Assembly: GCF_900113275.1 (NCBI RefSeq)
Contig: NZ_FOOU01000004.1
Coordinates: forward strand, 248,001-312,000
DNA from: Neptunomonas qingdaonensis
GTDB taxonomy: Bacteria; Pseudomonadota; Gammaproteobacteria; Pseudomonadales; Balneatricaceae
Reading direction: 5' to 3'
Length of the DNA: 64,000 bases
A program made the position numbers and the translations under genes. The notes below the pieces were generated by a model. That model searched no databases, had not been told where the DNA came from, and was given only the letters and a program-made list of their open reading frames with translations. Below, piece after piece: positions 29,994 through 39,390 of the stretch; the stretch's first letter is position 1; the number at the start of each line of letters is the position of its first letter.

Positions 29994-32357
29994 ATGAAAG
30001 CACTCGACAAAAAACTATGGCGCGAACTGTGGGGCATGCGTATGCAAGCACTCGCCATTGCCATGGTCATAGTCGGCGGTGTCAGCATTTTCATCATGTC
30101 ACTCAGCACACTGGACTCATTGTTTGAAACTCGTGAATCCTATTATCGCAACAACCACTTTGCTCACCTGTTTGCATCACTAAAGCGCGCCCCGCTCTCA
30201 CTAATAAAGAGGATAGAGGAAATACCGGGCGTTGAAAGAGTGGAGCACCGTGTCATCGCTTACGTCAATATTGATGTAGCCGGCTTTGATGATCCAGTTA
30301 GTGCTCACCTAATGTCTTTGCCAGAGAACAGCCCTGGGTTATTAAATCAGATCTATTTACGCTCGGGTCGCTTACTGGGGTCGGGTAGCGACAACGAAAT
30401 ACTCCTCAGCGAAGAGTTTGCCCGTGCCCATAAACTGCAATCTGGCGCAAAACTGAGCGCCACCATTAATGGTCGGCGCAAATCACTGACCGTCGTCGGG
30501 CACGCACTCTCACCTGAGTATATGTATCAGATTGCTCCCGGCGCCATGTTTCCTGACGCTATGCGCTACGGTATTGTCTGGATGGCCCGCAAACCGCTCG
30601 CCAGTGCATACGATATGGAAGGCGCTTTTAATAACGTCGCACTGACCCTGAGCAAAGACAGTAACGAACAAGATGTTATCGACCAGCTTGATGAGCTGTT
30701 AAAGCCCTACGGTGGCACCGGTGCCTTTGGCCGCAAAGACCAACTGTCACATCGATTTTTGTCCGAAGAGCTCAAACAACAAAAAACTATCGCCACGGTA
30801 TTTCCTATCATCTTTTTTGGTGTTGCCGCTTTTCTTTTGAATGTTGTTACCAGTCGTTTAATAAGCCTTGAACGTGAGCAGATCGCCGTTCTCAAGGCTT
30901 TTGGCTACAGCAATTTTGCCATAGGCTGGCATTACAGCAAGCTAGTGCTGATGATCGTCAGCATCGGAATTATCGCAGGCATCGGCACAGGCATCTGGAT
31001 GGGTAAAGGCATGAGCAACATCTATATGCAGCTCTACAGCCTGCCATATTTGATTTATGTGCTCAAACCACAGGTGGTTATTGCCGCCGCGCTCATCAGC
31101 ATCAGCGTCGCCATTCTCGGCACATTATATGCGCTGCGCACAGCGGCCGCTTTACCGCCAGCCCAAGGTATGCGACCTGAACCACCAGCTATCTATCGCC
31201 CTCTTATGATCGAACGCTGGGGGCTGCAACACTGGTTCTCACAACCAACCCGCATGATTATCCGCCATATTGAACGCCGACCGCTTAAGTCATTTTTAAC
31301 CACATTAGGCATCAGTATGGCGTGTGGCACCATGATGGTTGGCGGTTTTCAGGAAGGTGCTATCAATCACATGGTGGAGGTGCAGTTTGGCATGAGCCAA
31401 CGTAGCGACCTGACGGCTATTTATACTGAGCCTACCTCTGCAAAATCACTGCATTCGTTACGCAGCTTACCCGGTGTAGAACAGGTAGAGGGCTTTAGAG
31501 CCGTACCCGCTAAGCTAACGTTTGAGCACCGCTTTTACCGGACCGGCGTGCAGGGGATTCAGCCAAACGGCGATCTGTTACGCCTGCTCGATAGCCGTTT
31601 AGAGCCCATAGATCTACCTGATCAGGGGGTTATTCTGACCGATTATCTGGCAGAACTACTGCATATCAAACCTGGCGACATGCTCAGCATGCAGGTGTTA
31701 GAAGGTAACCGCCCAACAGTACAGGCACTCGTGGTTGGCACCGCCAAAGAATATATGGGGGTTAATGTTTATATGCAACAAGACGCCCTCAACCGCCTGT
31801 TGAAAGAGGGTAATGCAATATCGGGAGCATGGTTAAAGGTCGATGCCTATTACCAAAAAGAGGTCTATATCGCACTCAAGAACATGCCCCGCATTGCAGG
31901 CGTTATCGAACAACGATCAGCTATTGAATCTTTTTATGACACCATGGCCGAGACCATCTTATTTTTTACCTTTATCTCAACGTTACTCGGTTCAAGCATC
32001 GCGTTTGGCGTGATCTACAACAGCATGCGTATTGCTTTATCTGAGCGTAACCGTGAGCTCGCCAGCTTACGGGTACTGGGTTTTCGGCGTAGTGAAGTGG
32101 CCTACATTCTTCTCGGCGAACTGGGACTATTAACCCTGCTCGCCATCCCACTCGGGTTGCTCATAGGTTATGGCTTGTGTGCTTTTCTGGCCTTTCAGTT
32201 CGACAGCGATCTGTACCGCATCCCATTAGTACTTGATCGCGATGTATTTGCCTTCGCCGCACTGGTGGTGATTGTCTCCGCGTTGATTTCTGCCGCCATG
32301 ATATGGCGTAACTTAGCGCATCTGGATATGGTAGCTGTATTGAAGAGTAAGGAGTAA
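29994..32357 (+). CDS. FtsX/LolE-type ABC transporter permease, duplicated
   Basis: A 787-residue integral membrane protein with two FtsX-like units, each with the pattern one helix, periplasmic domain, three helices. Helices are near 17-40, 265-285, 310-340, 365-385 in the first half, then again near 435-455 and three at the C-terminus (IAFGVIYNSM, VAYILLGELGLLTLLAIPLG, LVVIVSALISAAMI). Such ~800-residue permeases work with MacB-like ATPases and an HlyD adaptor. It is 4 bp upstream of the adaptor. Substrate unknown; export of lipophilic compound or extraction of lipid/protein across the envelope is inferred. Confidence 0.88.
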   Translation: MKALDKKLWRELWGMRMQALAIAMVIVGGVSIFIMSLSTLDSLFETRESYYRNNHFAHLFASLKRAPLSLIKRIEEIPGVERVEHRVIAYVNIDVAGFDDPVSAHLMSLPENSPGLLNQIYLRSGRLLGSGSDNEILLSEEFARAHKLQSGAKLSATINGRRKSLTVVGHALSPEYMYQIAPGAMFPDAMRYGIVWMARKPLASAYDMEGAFNNVALTLSKDSNEQDVIDQLDELLKPYGGTGAFGRKDQLSHRFLSEELKQQKTIATVFPIIFFGVAAFLLNVVTSRLISLEREQIAVLKAFGYSNFAIGWHYSKLVLMIVSIGIIAGIGTGIWMGKGMSNIYMQLYSLPYLIYVLKPQVVIAAALISISVAILGTLYALRTAAALPPAQGMRPEPPAIYRPLMIERWGLQHWFSQPTRMIIRHIERRPLKSFLTTLGISMACGTMMVGGFQEGAINHMVEVQFGMSQRSDLTAIYTEPTSAKSLHSLRSLPGVEQVEGFRAVPAKLTFEHRFYRTGVQGIQPNGDLLRLLDSRLEPIDLPDQGVILTDYLAELLHIKPGDMLSMQVLEGNRPTVQALVVGTAKEYMGVNVYMQQDALNRLLKEGNAISGAWLKVDAYYQKEVYIALKNMPRIAGVIEQRSAIESFYDTMAETILFFTFISTLLGSSIAFGVIYNSMRIALSERNRELASLRVLGFRRSEVAYILLGELGLLTLLAIPLGLLIGYGLCAFLAFQFDSDLYRIPLVLDRDVFAFAALVVIVSALISAAMIWRNLAHLDMVAVLKSKE

Positions 32358-32361
32358 GCTG

Positions 32362-33582
32362 ATGCGTCCTCTGTTACGAGAGCACCCTGTAGTTGCACTG
32401 ATCGCTATTCTGGTAACCGGCTTGATCATTTGGGGATTCTGGCCAAAACCAATACTGGTTGACGTCCTCCCGGCCAGATACGCCCCCCTGACCATCACCA
32501 TTGAAGAAGAAGGGCGTACCCGGGTTATTGACCGCTATGTTATTGCAGCGCCGGTTAATGGCGTAACCTGCCGGCAGCAGCTTAACGTTGGCGATAGCGT
32601 TACACAGGGACAAGTCCTCTTAGGCATTACGCCCCTGGAATCGCAAGGCTTGGATCCTCGTAGCCGCGCACAGGCAGAAGCGCGCTTAGCCTCTGCTGAG
32701 TCGGCCTTACGCGCCGCTCAGGAACAGGCTCGGGCGTCTGCAGCCACGGCACAGCTAGCCATTCTTGAACGCAACCGCTTACAACCGCTGGCCGATAAAG
32801 GCCTGATCTCCCGCGAGATAATAGACAAAGCCTACACGGCGGTACAAACCACGTCTGCGGCAAAACGCTCAGCCGACTTCACAGTAGAAGTTGCAGAATA
32901 CGATCGTGAAGCAGCCCGCACCATGCTGCAATACTCGGCATCCGGCCAGGATGAATCGCTCAACACAGCAGAGAATACTAACCAAGAAAGAGTACTGGTA
33001 CGCTCCCCTATCAATGGAAAAATTCTTAAAATCGCACGCCAGTGTGAAGGGCCCGTTGTGACCGGTGAGCCTCTATTGGAAATAGGTGATCCCACTGCCC
33101 TGGAAATCGAAGTCGATGTACTGTCAGCCGACGCCGTACGCATAGCACCGGGTATGAAGGTTACATTTGATCGCTGGGGAGGCGAACAGCCGCTCACTGG
33201 GGTTGTGCGTATCATTGAACCGACCGGCTCAACTAAAATCTCAGCACTGGGTGTGGAAGAACAGCGCGTATTGATCATTTCTGATTTCACTTCACCTAAT
33301 GCGCTATGGCAACGCCTCGGCGACGGTTATCGTGTAGAAGCCAGTTTTATCATCTGGCAACAGCAAGAGGTGTTACAAATTCCAACAAGCAGCCTATTTC
33401 GTTATCACAACGGTTGGGCCGCGTTTGTTATGCAAGATGGTTATGCCAGACGGCGTGAAATAATCATAGGACAACGGAACGGATTAATGGCTCAGGTACT
33501 CAAAGGTATAGAGGCAGGTGAAAAAGTCATCAACCATCCGAGTGATGAGGTGGACGACGGCGTACGAGTAACACCTAGATAA
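32362..33582 (+). CDS. HlyD-family membrane-fusion (adaptor) protein
   Basis: A 406-residue periplasmic adaptor: N-terminal membrane anchor (about 12-32), a lipoyl-like half-domain, a long alpha-hairpin rich in Ala/Gln/Arg (ARLASAESALRAAQEQARASAATAQ), a return lipoyl half (VRSPINGKILKIARQCEGPVVTGEPLLEIGDP) and a beta-barrel/MP domain. It is 4 bp after the permease, so ATPase, permease and adaptor are a tripartite MacA-like exporter. No TolC-like outer membrane partner is in this window. Confidence 0.9.
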   Translation: MRPLLREHPVVALIAILVTGLIIWGFWPKPILVDVLPARYAPLTITIEEEGRTRVIDRYVIAAPVNGVTCRQQLNVGDSVTQGQVLLGITPLESQGLDPRSRAQAEARLASAESALRAAQEQARASAATAQLAILERNRLQPLADKGLISREIIDKAYTAVQTTSAAKRSADFTVEVAEYDREAARTMLQYSASGQDESLNTAENTNQERVLVRSPINGKILKIARQCEGPVVTGEPLLEIGDPTALEIEVDVLSADAVRIAPGMKVTFDRWGGEQPLTGVVRIIEPTGSTKISALGVEEQRVLIISDFTSPNALWQRLGDGYRVEASFIIWQQQEVLQIPTSSLFRYHNGWAAFVMQDGYARRREIIIGQRNGLMAQVLKGIEAGEKVINHPSDEVDDGVRVTPR

Positions 33583-33759
33583 AAAAATAGGTGAAACGCA
33601 TAGAAACTCGGATTAAACCACCGCCTGTTACCTGTAAAGAGAGCTGTAAAGAGGCTTGTTAAGTATCCATCTCACCGAATCAGGTCTATCCTGAATAGAG
33701 TGTAATTGGCATGGGAGGCCATCTGTAACCTGATGCCCCCACAGCCGGTGGGAATAGTG

Positions 33760-34953
33760 ATGTCACATAACAAACTGATAGTATTGATACTATCATTATC
33801 ATGTCTAGTCTGGCCTTACAGCGTTAAGGCAAAATCATTTGCGGACATCAGCGCTGCAATGGATTTTTATCACACTCTGGAGAGCGCTGGCGAATGGCCT
33901 CAGATCCCCCCGGGCCCCTCGCTTCGCGTAAATGATATCCATCCACACATACCTCTGATACGTCAGCAACTCAAATTACTTGGAGACATAGAAGCCAATA
34001 GCTTACTGATAGAAAACCCAGAACTGTTAGGAAATCCAGAGCTATTTGATCATGCGCTTTTTCAGGCGCTCTCAGATTTTCAATCCCGCCATGGGGCTGA
34101 AGCCGATGGTATTCTTGGTCGTCACTCGCGTCGCTTACTCAACATATCGCCTGCGGAAAGAGCGCAACAAATTATAGTCAATATGGCGCGCCAGCAACGC
34201 TTTGGTACCCCTGCTGCGCCACACTATATCCGGGTAAACATTCCAGAGTTCAAACTCAGGTTATATCAGCAGGGCCTCGTCACGCTTGATATGAAAACCA
34301 TCATAGGCCGTAAAAAACGCCAAACACCCGTGTTTGATACCCTTATCAATACGCTGGTTGTAAATCCCTCCTGGAATGTCCCTAAAAGCATCGCTTTCAA
34401 AGATATATTGCCCAAGTGGGCGCTAGACACTAGCTACCTGAGTAAGCACAACTTACAGATTCGCGCTGGCTGGGGGCCAAACAGTCGTGTTATTCCTGCC
34501 GATCAAGTGGATCCTGCCAGCCTGTATCAAGGCGCAAATTATCTGCGCTTATATGAACCCCCCAGCGAAAGAAACACACTGGGACAATTCAAATTTTTAT
34601 CACAAAGCCAATATGCTATCTACCTGCATGACACACCCGCCAAGCAGCTATTCAGCCATACACGACGCGATTTTAGTTCAGGCTGCATCCGTTTAGAAAA
34701 GGCACAAGATCTGGCTGATGCGTTATTAACGCTGGCTAACCGACCCGAGCAGGGGCAATTAGACAGGCTAATTCAAACCGATGACACCCTTAATATTCCA
34801 CTCCGTGAGCCCATTCCGCTGTATGTTGTCTATTGGACAGCCTGGTTAGATGATAACGGCAAGATAAACTTTCGGGATGACATCTATCAGCGTGACATGA
34901 GCGATCTGGCAAAGTTTAAAAGTGAAGAAAATCAATTAAGTGCAGTCGATTAA
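33760..34953 (+). CDS. ldtD: L,D-transpeptidase, LdtD/YcbB type
   Basis: About 397 residues from the ATG at 33760, which opens a signal peptide (MSHNKLIVLILSLSCLVWPYSVKA). The ORF could start earlier at 33706, but that would put 18 unrelated residues before the signal. A peptidoglycan-binding domain (LRVNDIHPHIPLIRQQLKLLG... DFQSRHGAEADGILG) precedes the YkuD/ErfK catalytic domain, whose motif is IYLHDTP ... SSGCIRLEKA with the catalytic Cys. It makes 3-3 crosslinks or attaches proteins in the periplasm. The next gene is a MepK-type endopeptidase, the same pairing as ycbB-ycbK in E. coli. Confidence 0.88.
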   Translation: MSHNKLIVLILSLSCLVWPYSVKAKSFADISAAMDFYHTLESAGEWPQIPPGPSLRVNDIHPHIPLIRQQLKLLGDIEANSLLIENPELLGNPELFDHALFQALSDFQSRHGAEADGILGRHSRRLLNISPAERAQQIIVNMARQQRFGTPAAPHYIRVNIPEFKLRLYQQGLVTLDMKTIIGRKKRQTPVFDTLINTLVVNPSWNVPKSIAFKDILPKWALDTSYLSKHNLQIRAGWGPNSRVIPADQVDPASLYQGANYLRLYEPPSERNTLGQFKFLSQSQYAIYLHDTPAKQLFSHTRRDFSSGCIRLEKAQDLADALLTLANRPEQGQLDRLIQTDDTLNIPLREPIPLYVVYWTAWLDDNGKINFRDDIYQRDMSDLAKFKSEENQLSAVD

Positions 34954-35060
34954 GGCAAAGCAAAGCAAAACATATGGTTAATTAATATACAGACCGGCCG
35001 ATATTAGGCATAATTGCAGGCTTTAATCCAACATCCATTATTGAGCAGCTGAAGCGAAAA

Positions 35061-35633
35061 ATGCCGAACAAACACAACCGTTCCCATCACCTGTCACGCC
35101 GATCTTTCTTACGCCATATCGGTTTATTCACCGCCGGCCTGGCCGTTTCTTCAACGGCGCGAGCGAATATCCAAACACCATCATTTGATAAAACATTGAT
35201 GTTCCAGAACCTGCATACCGGCGAAGCGCTCAAAACCACCTTCTATTCTGGCGGGGACTATGTAAGCGAAAGCCTGGATAATATTAACTATCTGTTACGT
35301 GATCACCGTAATAACCAGATAGGCCAGATGGATCCTCAGCTATTAACACTGCTGCATGACCTGAAAAACGTACTGGATACCACCAATCCTTTCCACGTTA
35401 TCTCCGGCTATCGCTCACCAGAAACAAACGCCATGCTCAGCCAACGTAGTAATAAAGTGGCTAAAAAAAGCCTGCATATGCAAGGTAAAGCGATTGACAT
35501 TCGCCTGCCCGGTGTCGATATAAAACACCTACATCAAGCTGCTTTAGAGTTACAAGGGGGTGGCGTTGGCCTCTATACCCGTAGCGACTTTGTACACCTT
35601 GATGTAGGACGCGTCAGACAATGGGGAAAGTGA
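35061..35633 (+). CDS. mepK: Tat-exported peptidoglycan endopeptidase, MepK/YcbK (DUF882) type
   Basis: A 190-residue protein with a twin-arginine signal (LSRRSFLRHIGLFTAGLAVSSTARA) and a DUF882/M15-like metallopeptidase domain. Zinc-site residues are in ISGYRSPETNAML, KKSLHMQGKAIDIRLPGV (His and Asp) and FVHLDVGR (His). In E. coli the orthologue cleaves 3-3 crosslinks made by LdtD, which is the gene just upstream, 107 bp before. The pair therefore build and remodel the same bond. A MepK function is inferred from family and context. Confidence 0.85.
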   Translation: MPNKHNRSHHLSRRSFLRHIGLFTAGLAVSSTARANIQTPSFDKTLMFQNLHTGEALKTTFYSGGDYVSESLDNINYLLRDHRNNQIGQMDPQLLTLLHDLKNVLDTTNPFHVISGYRSPETNAMLSQRSNKVAKKSLHMQGKAIDIRLPGVDIKHLHQAALELQGGGVGLYTRSDFVHLDVGRVRQWGK

Positions 35634-35686
35634 TTATAACAATCGTCCACTAACACCCAGTAGCTGCGTCAATACATACCGACACT

Positions 35687-36769
35687 TCACTCCCCCGGTT
35701 TGGGGACGTCCGCCCGGCTAACATTCTTTGATTTAACAATAGCGTTAGCCCAGCAAGAGTCACTGTTGTCAGCTTCTAAACCTTGTTGATCTTCGCCCTG
35801 CTGTGGCGTGAAAGATAGCTCAGTCAGCAGTGCAAAGTGATCCGAGCCGATCGGAGGTAAACGCTGAATGGATCGCAAGGTAAAATGTTCACTATGAAAA
35901 AGATGGTCTAGCGGCCAACGAACGAACGGCAGGCCGGCATGGAATGTATTGAACATTCCACGCCCCACGCGCGGATCCAACAAACCACTGAGTTTACGAA
36001 AAAGCCGCGTGGTCGCAGACCAGGCAACATCATTCAGATCACCCGTGACAATAATCGGTTGGTTGCTGTTTTCAATACTGTGAGCAACCATCACCAACTC
36101 AGCATCGCGTTCAGCAGATTCCGGGTTTTCTGTAGGGCTTGGTGGCGCCGGATGCAAAAAATGAACTCGTACGCCATCTCCGCTTTTTAATCGCAATAAT
36201 GCATGTATTGAGGGGACGTCATCCTCAACTAAAAACTGAATCTCTGCCTCCTCAAGCGGCAATCGGGAATACACATGCATTCCGTAAAGGTTATCCAACG
36301 GGCACTTTATACTGTAAGGCATTTCAGACTGCAGCGTATCGAGCTGGTCCTGCCACCATTGATCAGATTCCAGGGTCACCAACACATCGGGAGTGTGCTT
36401 TCTGACCAGCGCAATCAGCGCCTTCGCGTTACGATTAGGCGTCAGTACGTTAGATGTAATTATACTAAGATGGCAATCGGCTTTACATTCGTTTGCCGTC
36501 AACACCTCCACAGTCCATAACGAGGTGTAAGGCAGAATCCACCATAACTGCCAGGCAAGACAAGACATTGTCAGAGCCAAAAGCACCCATGTTGTTTGAT
36601 GTCCAGAATCCAGAAATATTAATTCAGCCAGTAACAGTATGATTGCCAGCACCGCGAATTGCATACGCGGAAAGTCCATACCACGAACGAGCCAATGTGG
36701 GTGCCGCCATACAGGCAACAAGGTAACCAGAACGAGCAGAAACGTAGCAAAACCTAACGATAACAGCAT
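35687..36769 (-). CDS. Endonuclease/exonuclease/phosphatase-family protein, membrane-anchored
   Basis: A 360-residue protein with three N-terminal membrane segments (about 1-20, 32-53, 58-78) followed by an EEP domain. Active-site residues are recognised: LVTLESDQWWQ with the metal-binding Glu, TGDLNDVAWS with Asp-Asn, and the C-terminal GSDHFALLTEL with Asp-His. Members hydrolyse phosphodiesters or phospholipid head groups; the substrate is unknown. The catalytic domain would face the periplasm. The gene follows the small periplasmic gene by 21 bp and is likely cotranscribed with it. Confidence 0.82.
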   Translation of the reverse strand: MLLSLGFATFLLVLVTLLPVWRHPHWLVRGMDFPRMQFAVLAIILLLAELIFLDSGHQTTWVLLALTMSCLAWQLWWILPYTSLWTVEVLTANECKADCHLSIITSNVLTPNRNAKALIALVRKHTPDVLVTLESDQWWQDQLDTLQSEMPYSIKCPLDNLYGMHVYSRLPLEEAEIQFLVEDDVPSIHALLRLKSGDGVRVHFLHPAPPSPTENPESAERDAELVMVAHSIENSNQPIIVTGDLNDVAWSATTRLFRKLSGLLDPRVGRGMFNTFHAGLPFVRWPLDHLFHSEHFTLRSIQRLPPIGSDHFALLTELSFTPQQGEDQQGLEADNSDSCWANAIVKSKNVSRADVPKPGE

Positions 36770-36790
36770 CTATATCCCTTTCGATTTATG

Positions 36791-37261
36791 TCACTCAGCC
36801 TTAGCATCTGCACCGTGTTCAGATAGTTGCGCACCAAACCAGCGATGTATAGCGGTTAACAAGCGCAGACTGGTTGTTTCAAATGTAATCTGTCCGCCAA
36901 GCGGCACATCTGCATATGAAATATTAATATCTGCCCCTGCCGTCTGAAGCTCCTTCAATCCGGGCATCGCCTGCCCATGCAATGCTGCCGGGTCAGAATA
37001 ATCACCACGTTTAAATTTCTCAGCTTCACGTTTCAGATGCTGCTGAATGAGCGTAATCTGATGAACCGCATCATCATTTCTGCTAATCACTCGCTGTATA
37101 CCACCCGCTTCGGTCATGTTAAAAATATGAATAGTCTCTGACATATCAAAGGGCATAACAGAATGCGACATGTGATGAACATGCTCTTGCTGAGTTTGTG
37201 CAAAACTCAGTGGAATATCCAGAAGAAACATAACCACGACTATTTTTATAAAGTAATTCAT
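36791..37261 (-). CDS. Periplasmic protein of unknown function
   Basis: A 156-residue protein with a signal peptide (MNYFIKIVVVMFLLDIPLSFA, cleavage likely after SFA). The mature part has a His-rich start (EHVHHMSHSVMPFDM) and the segment THIFN-like ETIHIFNMTEAGGIQRVISRND, then DPAALHGQAMPGLKELQTAGADINISYADVP. I do not recognise the family with confidence; similar proteins are often mislabelled as aspartate carbamoyltransferase. The His/Met-rich start could bind metal, which is a guess. It lies directly upstream of the EEP protein on the same strand. Confidence 0.7.
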   Translation of the reverse strand: MNYFIKIVVVMFLLDIPLSFAQTQQEHVHHMSHSVMPFDMSETIHIFNMTEAGGIQRVISRNDDAVHQITLIQQHLKREAEKFKRGDYSDPAALHGQAMPGLKELQTAGADINISYADVPLGGQITFETTSLRLLTAIHRWFGAQLSEHGADAKAE

Positions 37262-37708
37262 AAATCGACCCTGCTCAGATACACCTTAATCAAACTCATG
37301 TCGCCAATAACAGCATGAAATCTGGCGCGATAACTGGTGTTAATTGATGTACCGGGAAATAAAAAAAGAGATCAAGATGCCACCGACATGATCTCTCAAT
37401 CTAAATTCATCAATCTGAATATATTCAGCCATGTTATAGCCCAACATTCAATATGGATCATTTGCACTCATAACGATAGTAAGAACTATCCGTTAAGAAG
37501 CGTGCTAGCGACGTGCTTTGAATTATTATCTAGCCAATTAATGATCAGGATCAAACTGTATCGCTTAGCAAAGCCCCCTATCTGCTATAGATAGCCCGCC
37601 CAACGGCTGTCATAATTTTTTGCTGAATACTCCCCAGAATTATGCTATTGCTTAACACACTAAAACGTACGTCCCAACCCATGAAACTTCATTAAAAAGG
37701 AAACTAAA
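37262..37708. other. Intergenic region upstream of the AGCS symporter
   Basis: About 447 bp without a clear gene. It holds an isolated minus-strand terminator-like hairpin and possible small-RNA promoter (see the ncRNA entry). I looked for a glycine riboswitch, common before AGCS symporters, and found no matching conserved core. The AGCS ATG is preceded by an AAAGGAAA ribosome site. Confidence 0.45.
37361..37518 (-). ncRNA. Candidate small RNA with its own terminator
   Basis: On the minus strand, TTGATC (37549-37554), an 18-bp spacer and GATAAT (37525-37530) form a promoter-like pair. About 155 nt on, an eight-pair stem AGAGATCA / TGATCTCT (37367-37396) is followed by a seven-T run. No coding gene on this strand would need that terminator. 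Weak evidence by itself; a 30-codon reading frame also overlaps. Confidence 0.25.
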
Positions 37709-39133
37709 ATGGAATTATTGGAAACGTTGTTTGGTTATATTGGTGATGTGACCTGGGGATGGTCACTGATTCCCTTTCTCGTCATATTAGGCATCTTCTT
37801 CACGCTTATTTCCGGACTGGTTCAATTCCAGTTCTTCGGTCGCATGTTTCGTGTGCTGTCATCAGGAGGGCAACCCGAATCAGCTGGTCACATCAGCTCC
37901 CGTGAAGCGCTTCTCGTCAGTGTCGGTGGTCGAGTCGGCGGCGGCAACATTGCGGGTGTAGCAGTGGCCATCACATTGGGAGGGCCCGGTGCTGTTTTCT
38001 GGATGTGGGCAATCGCTCTGGTGGGCATGGCAACCAGTCTATTTGAGTGCTCACTGGCACAGCTTTTTAAAGAATCACAGAAGGACGGAACGTATCGAGG
38101 AGGACCTGCCCGATATATCACTCACGGCTTGGGTCAACAGTTTCGCTGGCTGGCTGTCCTGTACTCTGTCTGTCTGATTGCATCTTTTGCCCTTGGCTTT
38201 AACGCCTTTCAGGGCAACACGGTAGCTGCTGCAGCTCAGGATAGCCTGGGTATTGATAGAATGTGGACAGGTATCGGCTTAGCTATCCTGACAGGCTTTA
38301 TTGTTTTCGGCGGTATCAAACGAATTGCCAAGGTCGCTGATGTAGTCATTCCGGTTATGGCGATCGGCTACATTGGTATGGCATTGATCGTCATCGCCAT
38401 CAATATTACTGAAATACCAGAAATCATTGCCATGATTGTTAAAAACGCTTTTGGTATTGAGGAAGCGGTGGGTGGTGGAATGGGAGCCGCGGTTGCGCAA
38501 GGTCTGAGGCGCGGACTGTTTTCCAATGAGGCAGGACTCGGGTCTGCACCTAACGTCGCGGCGGTAGCCTATGTAAGACATCCTATCAGCCAAGGGATCG
38601 TGCAATCATTGTCGGTATTCATTGATACCATCATTATCTGCTCCTGTACGGCGTTTATCATCTTACTGGGAGATGTCTATGTGCCAGGCGCAGAAGACGT
38701 TAACGGTGTTGTCCTGACCCAACAGTCCCTCGTATCGCATGTAGGTGAGTGGGCCCAGTATTTTCTCACTTTCGCGATTCTGTTGTTCTCCTTCAGCTCG
38801 ATAATTTACAATTATTATCTGGGTGAAAATGCCCTCTCCTTCCTGACTAGCAAACCTGTCGCAATTAACGTTCTGCGGGTATGCGTGATGGGACTTGTAC
38901 TCATCGGAGCAACGGCACCGGCGGCAACTTCCGTGTTCTTTTTCTCCGATCCCATGATGGGGATTCTCGCAATAGTCAACCTGATTGCGCTAACTATGTT
39001 GTTCCCCATAGGAATGAGATTACTCAATGATTACAGGAAACAGCTCAAGTCCGGCGTAGAACATCCGGTATTAGATGTAGAGCAATACAGCGACCTTAAT
39101 ATTGATCGGGAATCCTGGAAAGACGTCAAGTAG
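37709..39133 (+). CDS. Sodium:alanine/glycine symporter, AGCS family
   Basis: A 474-residue membrane protein with about 10-11 helices. It has the AGCS signatures GGRVGGGNIAGVAVAITLGGPGAVFWMWA (about 71-99) and QGLRRGLFSNEAGLGSAPNVAAVA in the middle, and typical termini. It imports alanine or glycine with Na+. The dad genes for alanine use are 15 kb away, so a functional link is plausible but not shown by adjacency. A hairpin terminator lies just after the stop. Confidence 0.93.
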   Translation: MELLETLFGYIGDVTWGWSLIPFLVILGIFFTLISGLVQFQFFGRMFRVLSSGGQPESAGHISSREALLVSVGGRVGGGNIAGVAVAITLGGPGAVFWMWAIALVGMATSLFECSLAQLFKESQKDGTYRGGPARYITHGLGQQFRWLAVLYSVCLIASFALGFNAFQGNTVAAAAQDSLGIDRMWTGIGLAILTGFIVFGGIKRIAKVADVVIPVMAIGYIGMALIVIAINITEIPEIIAMIVKNAFGIEEAVGGGMGAAVAQGLRRGLFSNEAGLGSAPNVAAVAYVRHPISQGIVQSLSVFIDTIIICSCTAFIILLGDVYVPGAEDVNGVVLTQQSLVSHVGEWAQYFLTFAILLFSFSSIIYNYYLGENALSFLTSKPVAINVLRVCVMGLVLIGATAPAATSVFFFSDPMMGILAIVNLIALTMLFPIGMRLLNDYRKQLKSGVEHPVLDVEQYSDLNIDRESWKDVK

Positions 39134-39147
39134 CATTTAACAGAAAC

Positions 39148-39191
39148 CTTCGGGGGGAGTAACGCAGAGCGAGACCATCCCCCGAAGTTTT
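39148..39191 (+). terminator. Terminator after the AGCS symporter
   Basis: Nine-pair stem CTTCGGGGG / CCCCCGAAG closing a loop of about 20 bases, followed by TTTT. Confidence 0.75.
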
Positions 39192-39390
39192 CCCGGCAGG
39201 GATTACACCCCGGCCTCAGAGCTTCCATTCAGTTAATAACACGCCATAACACGCAGATATCATGACCTGCGCTTACCCAAAAGTAGCAATCTACTTAAAT
39301 ATACCGATACAAGCAGAAACAGATCGTTGCTTTACGCCCGGCTTACAACAATAATCTATATCTGACTACTGTCATAAAGAGAAGTAAGGC

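Noticed and set aside
37262-37708. Possible glycine riboswitch ahead of the AGCS symporter
   Set aside because: AGCS genes often have one, but no conserved glycine-aptamer core was found here.
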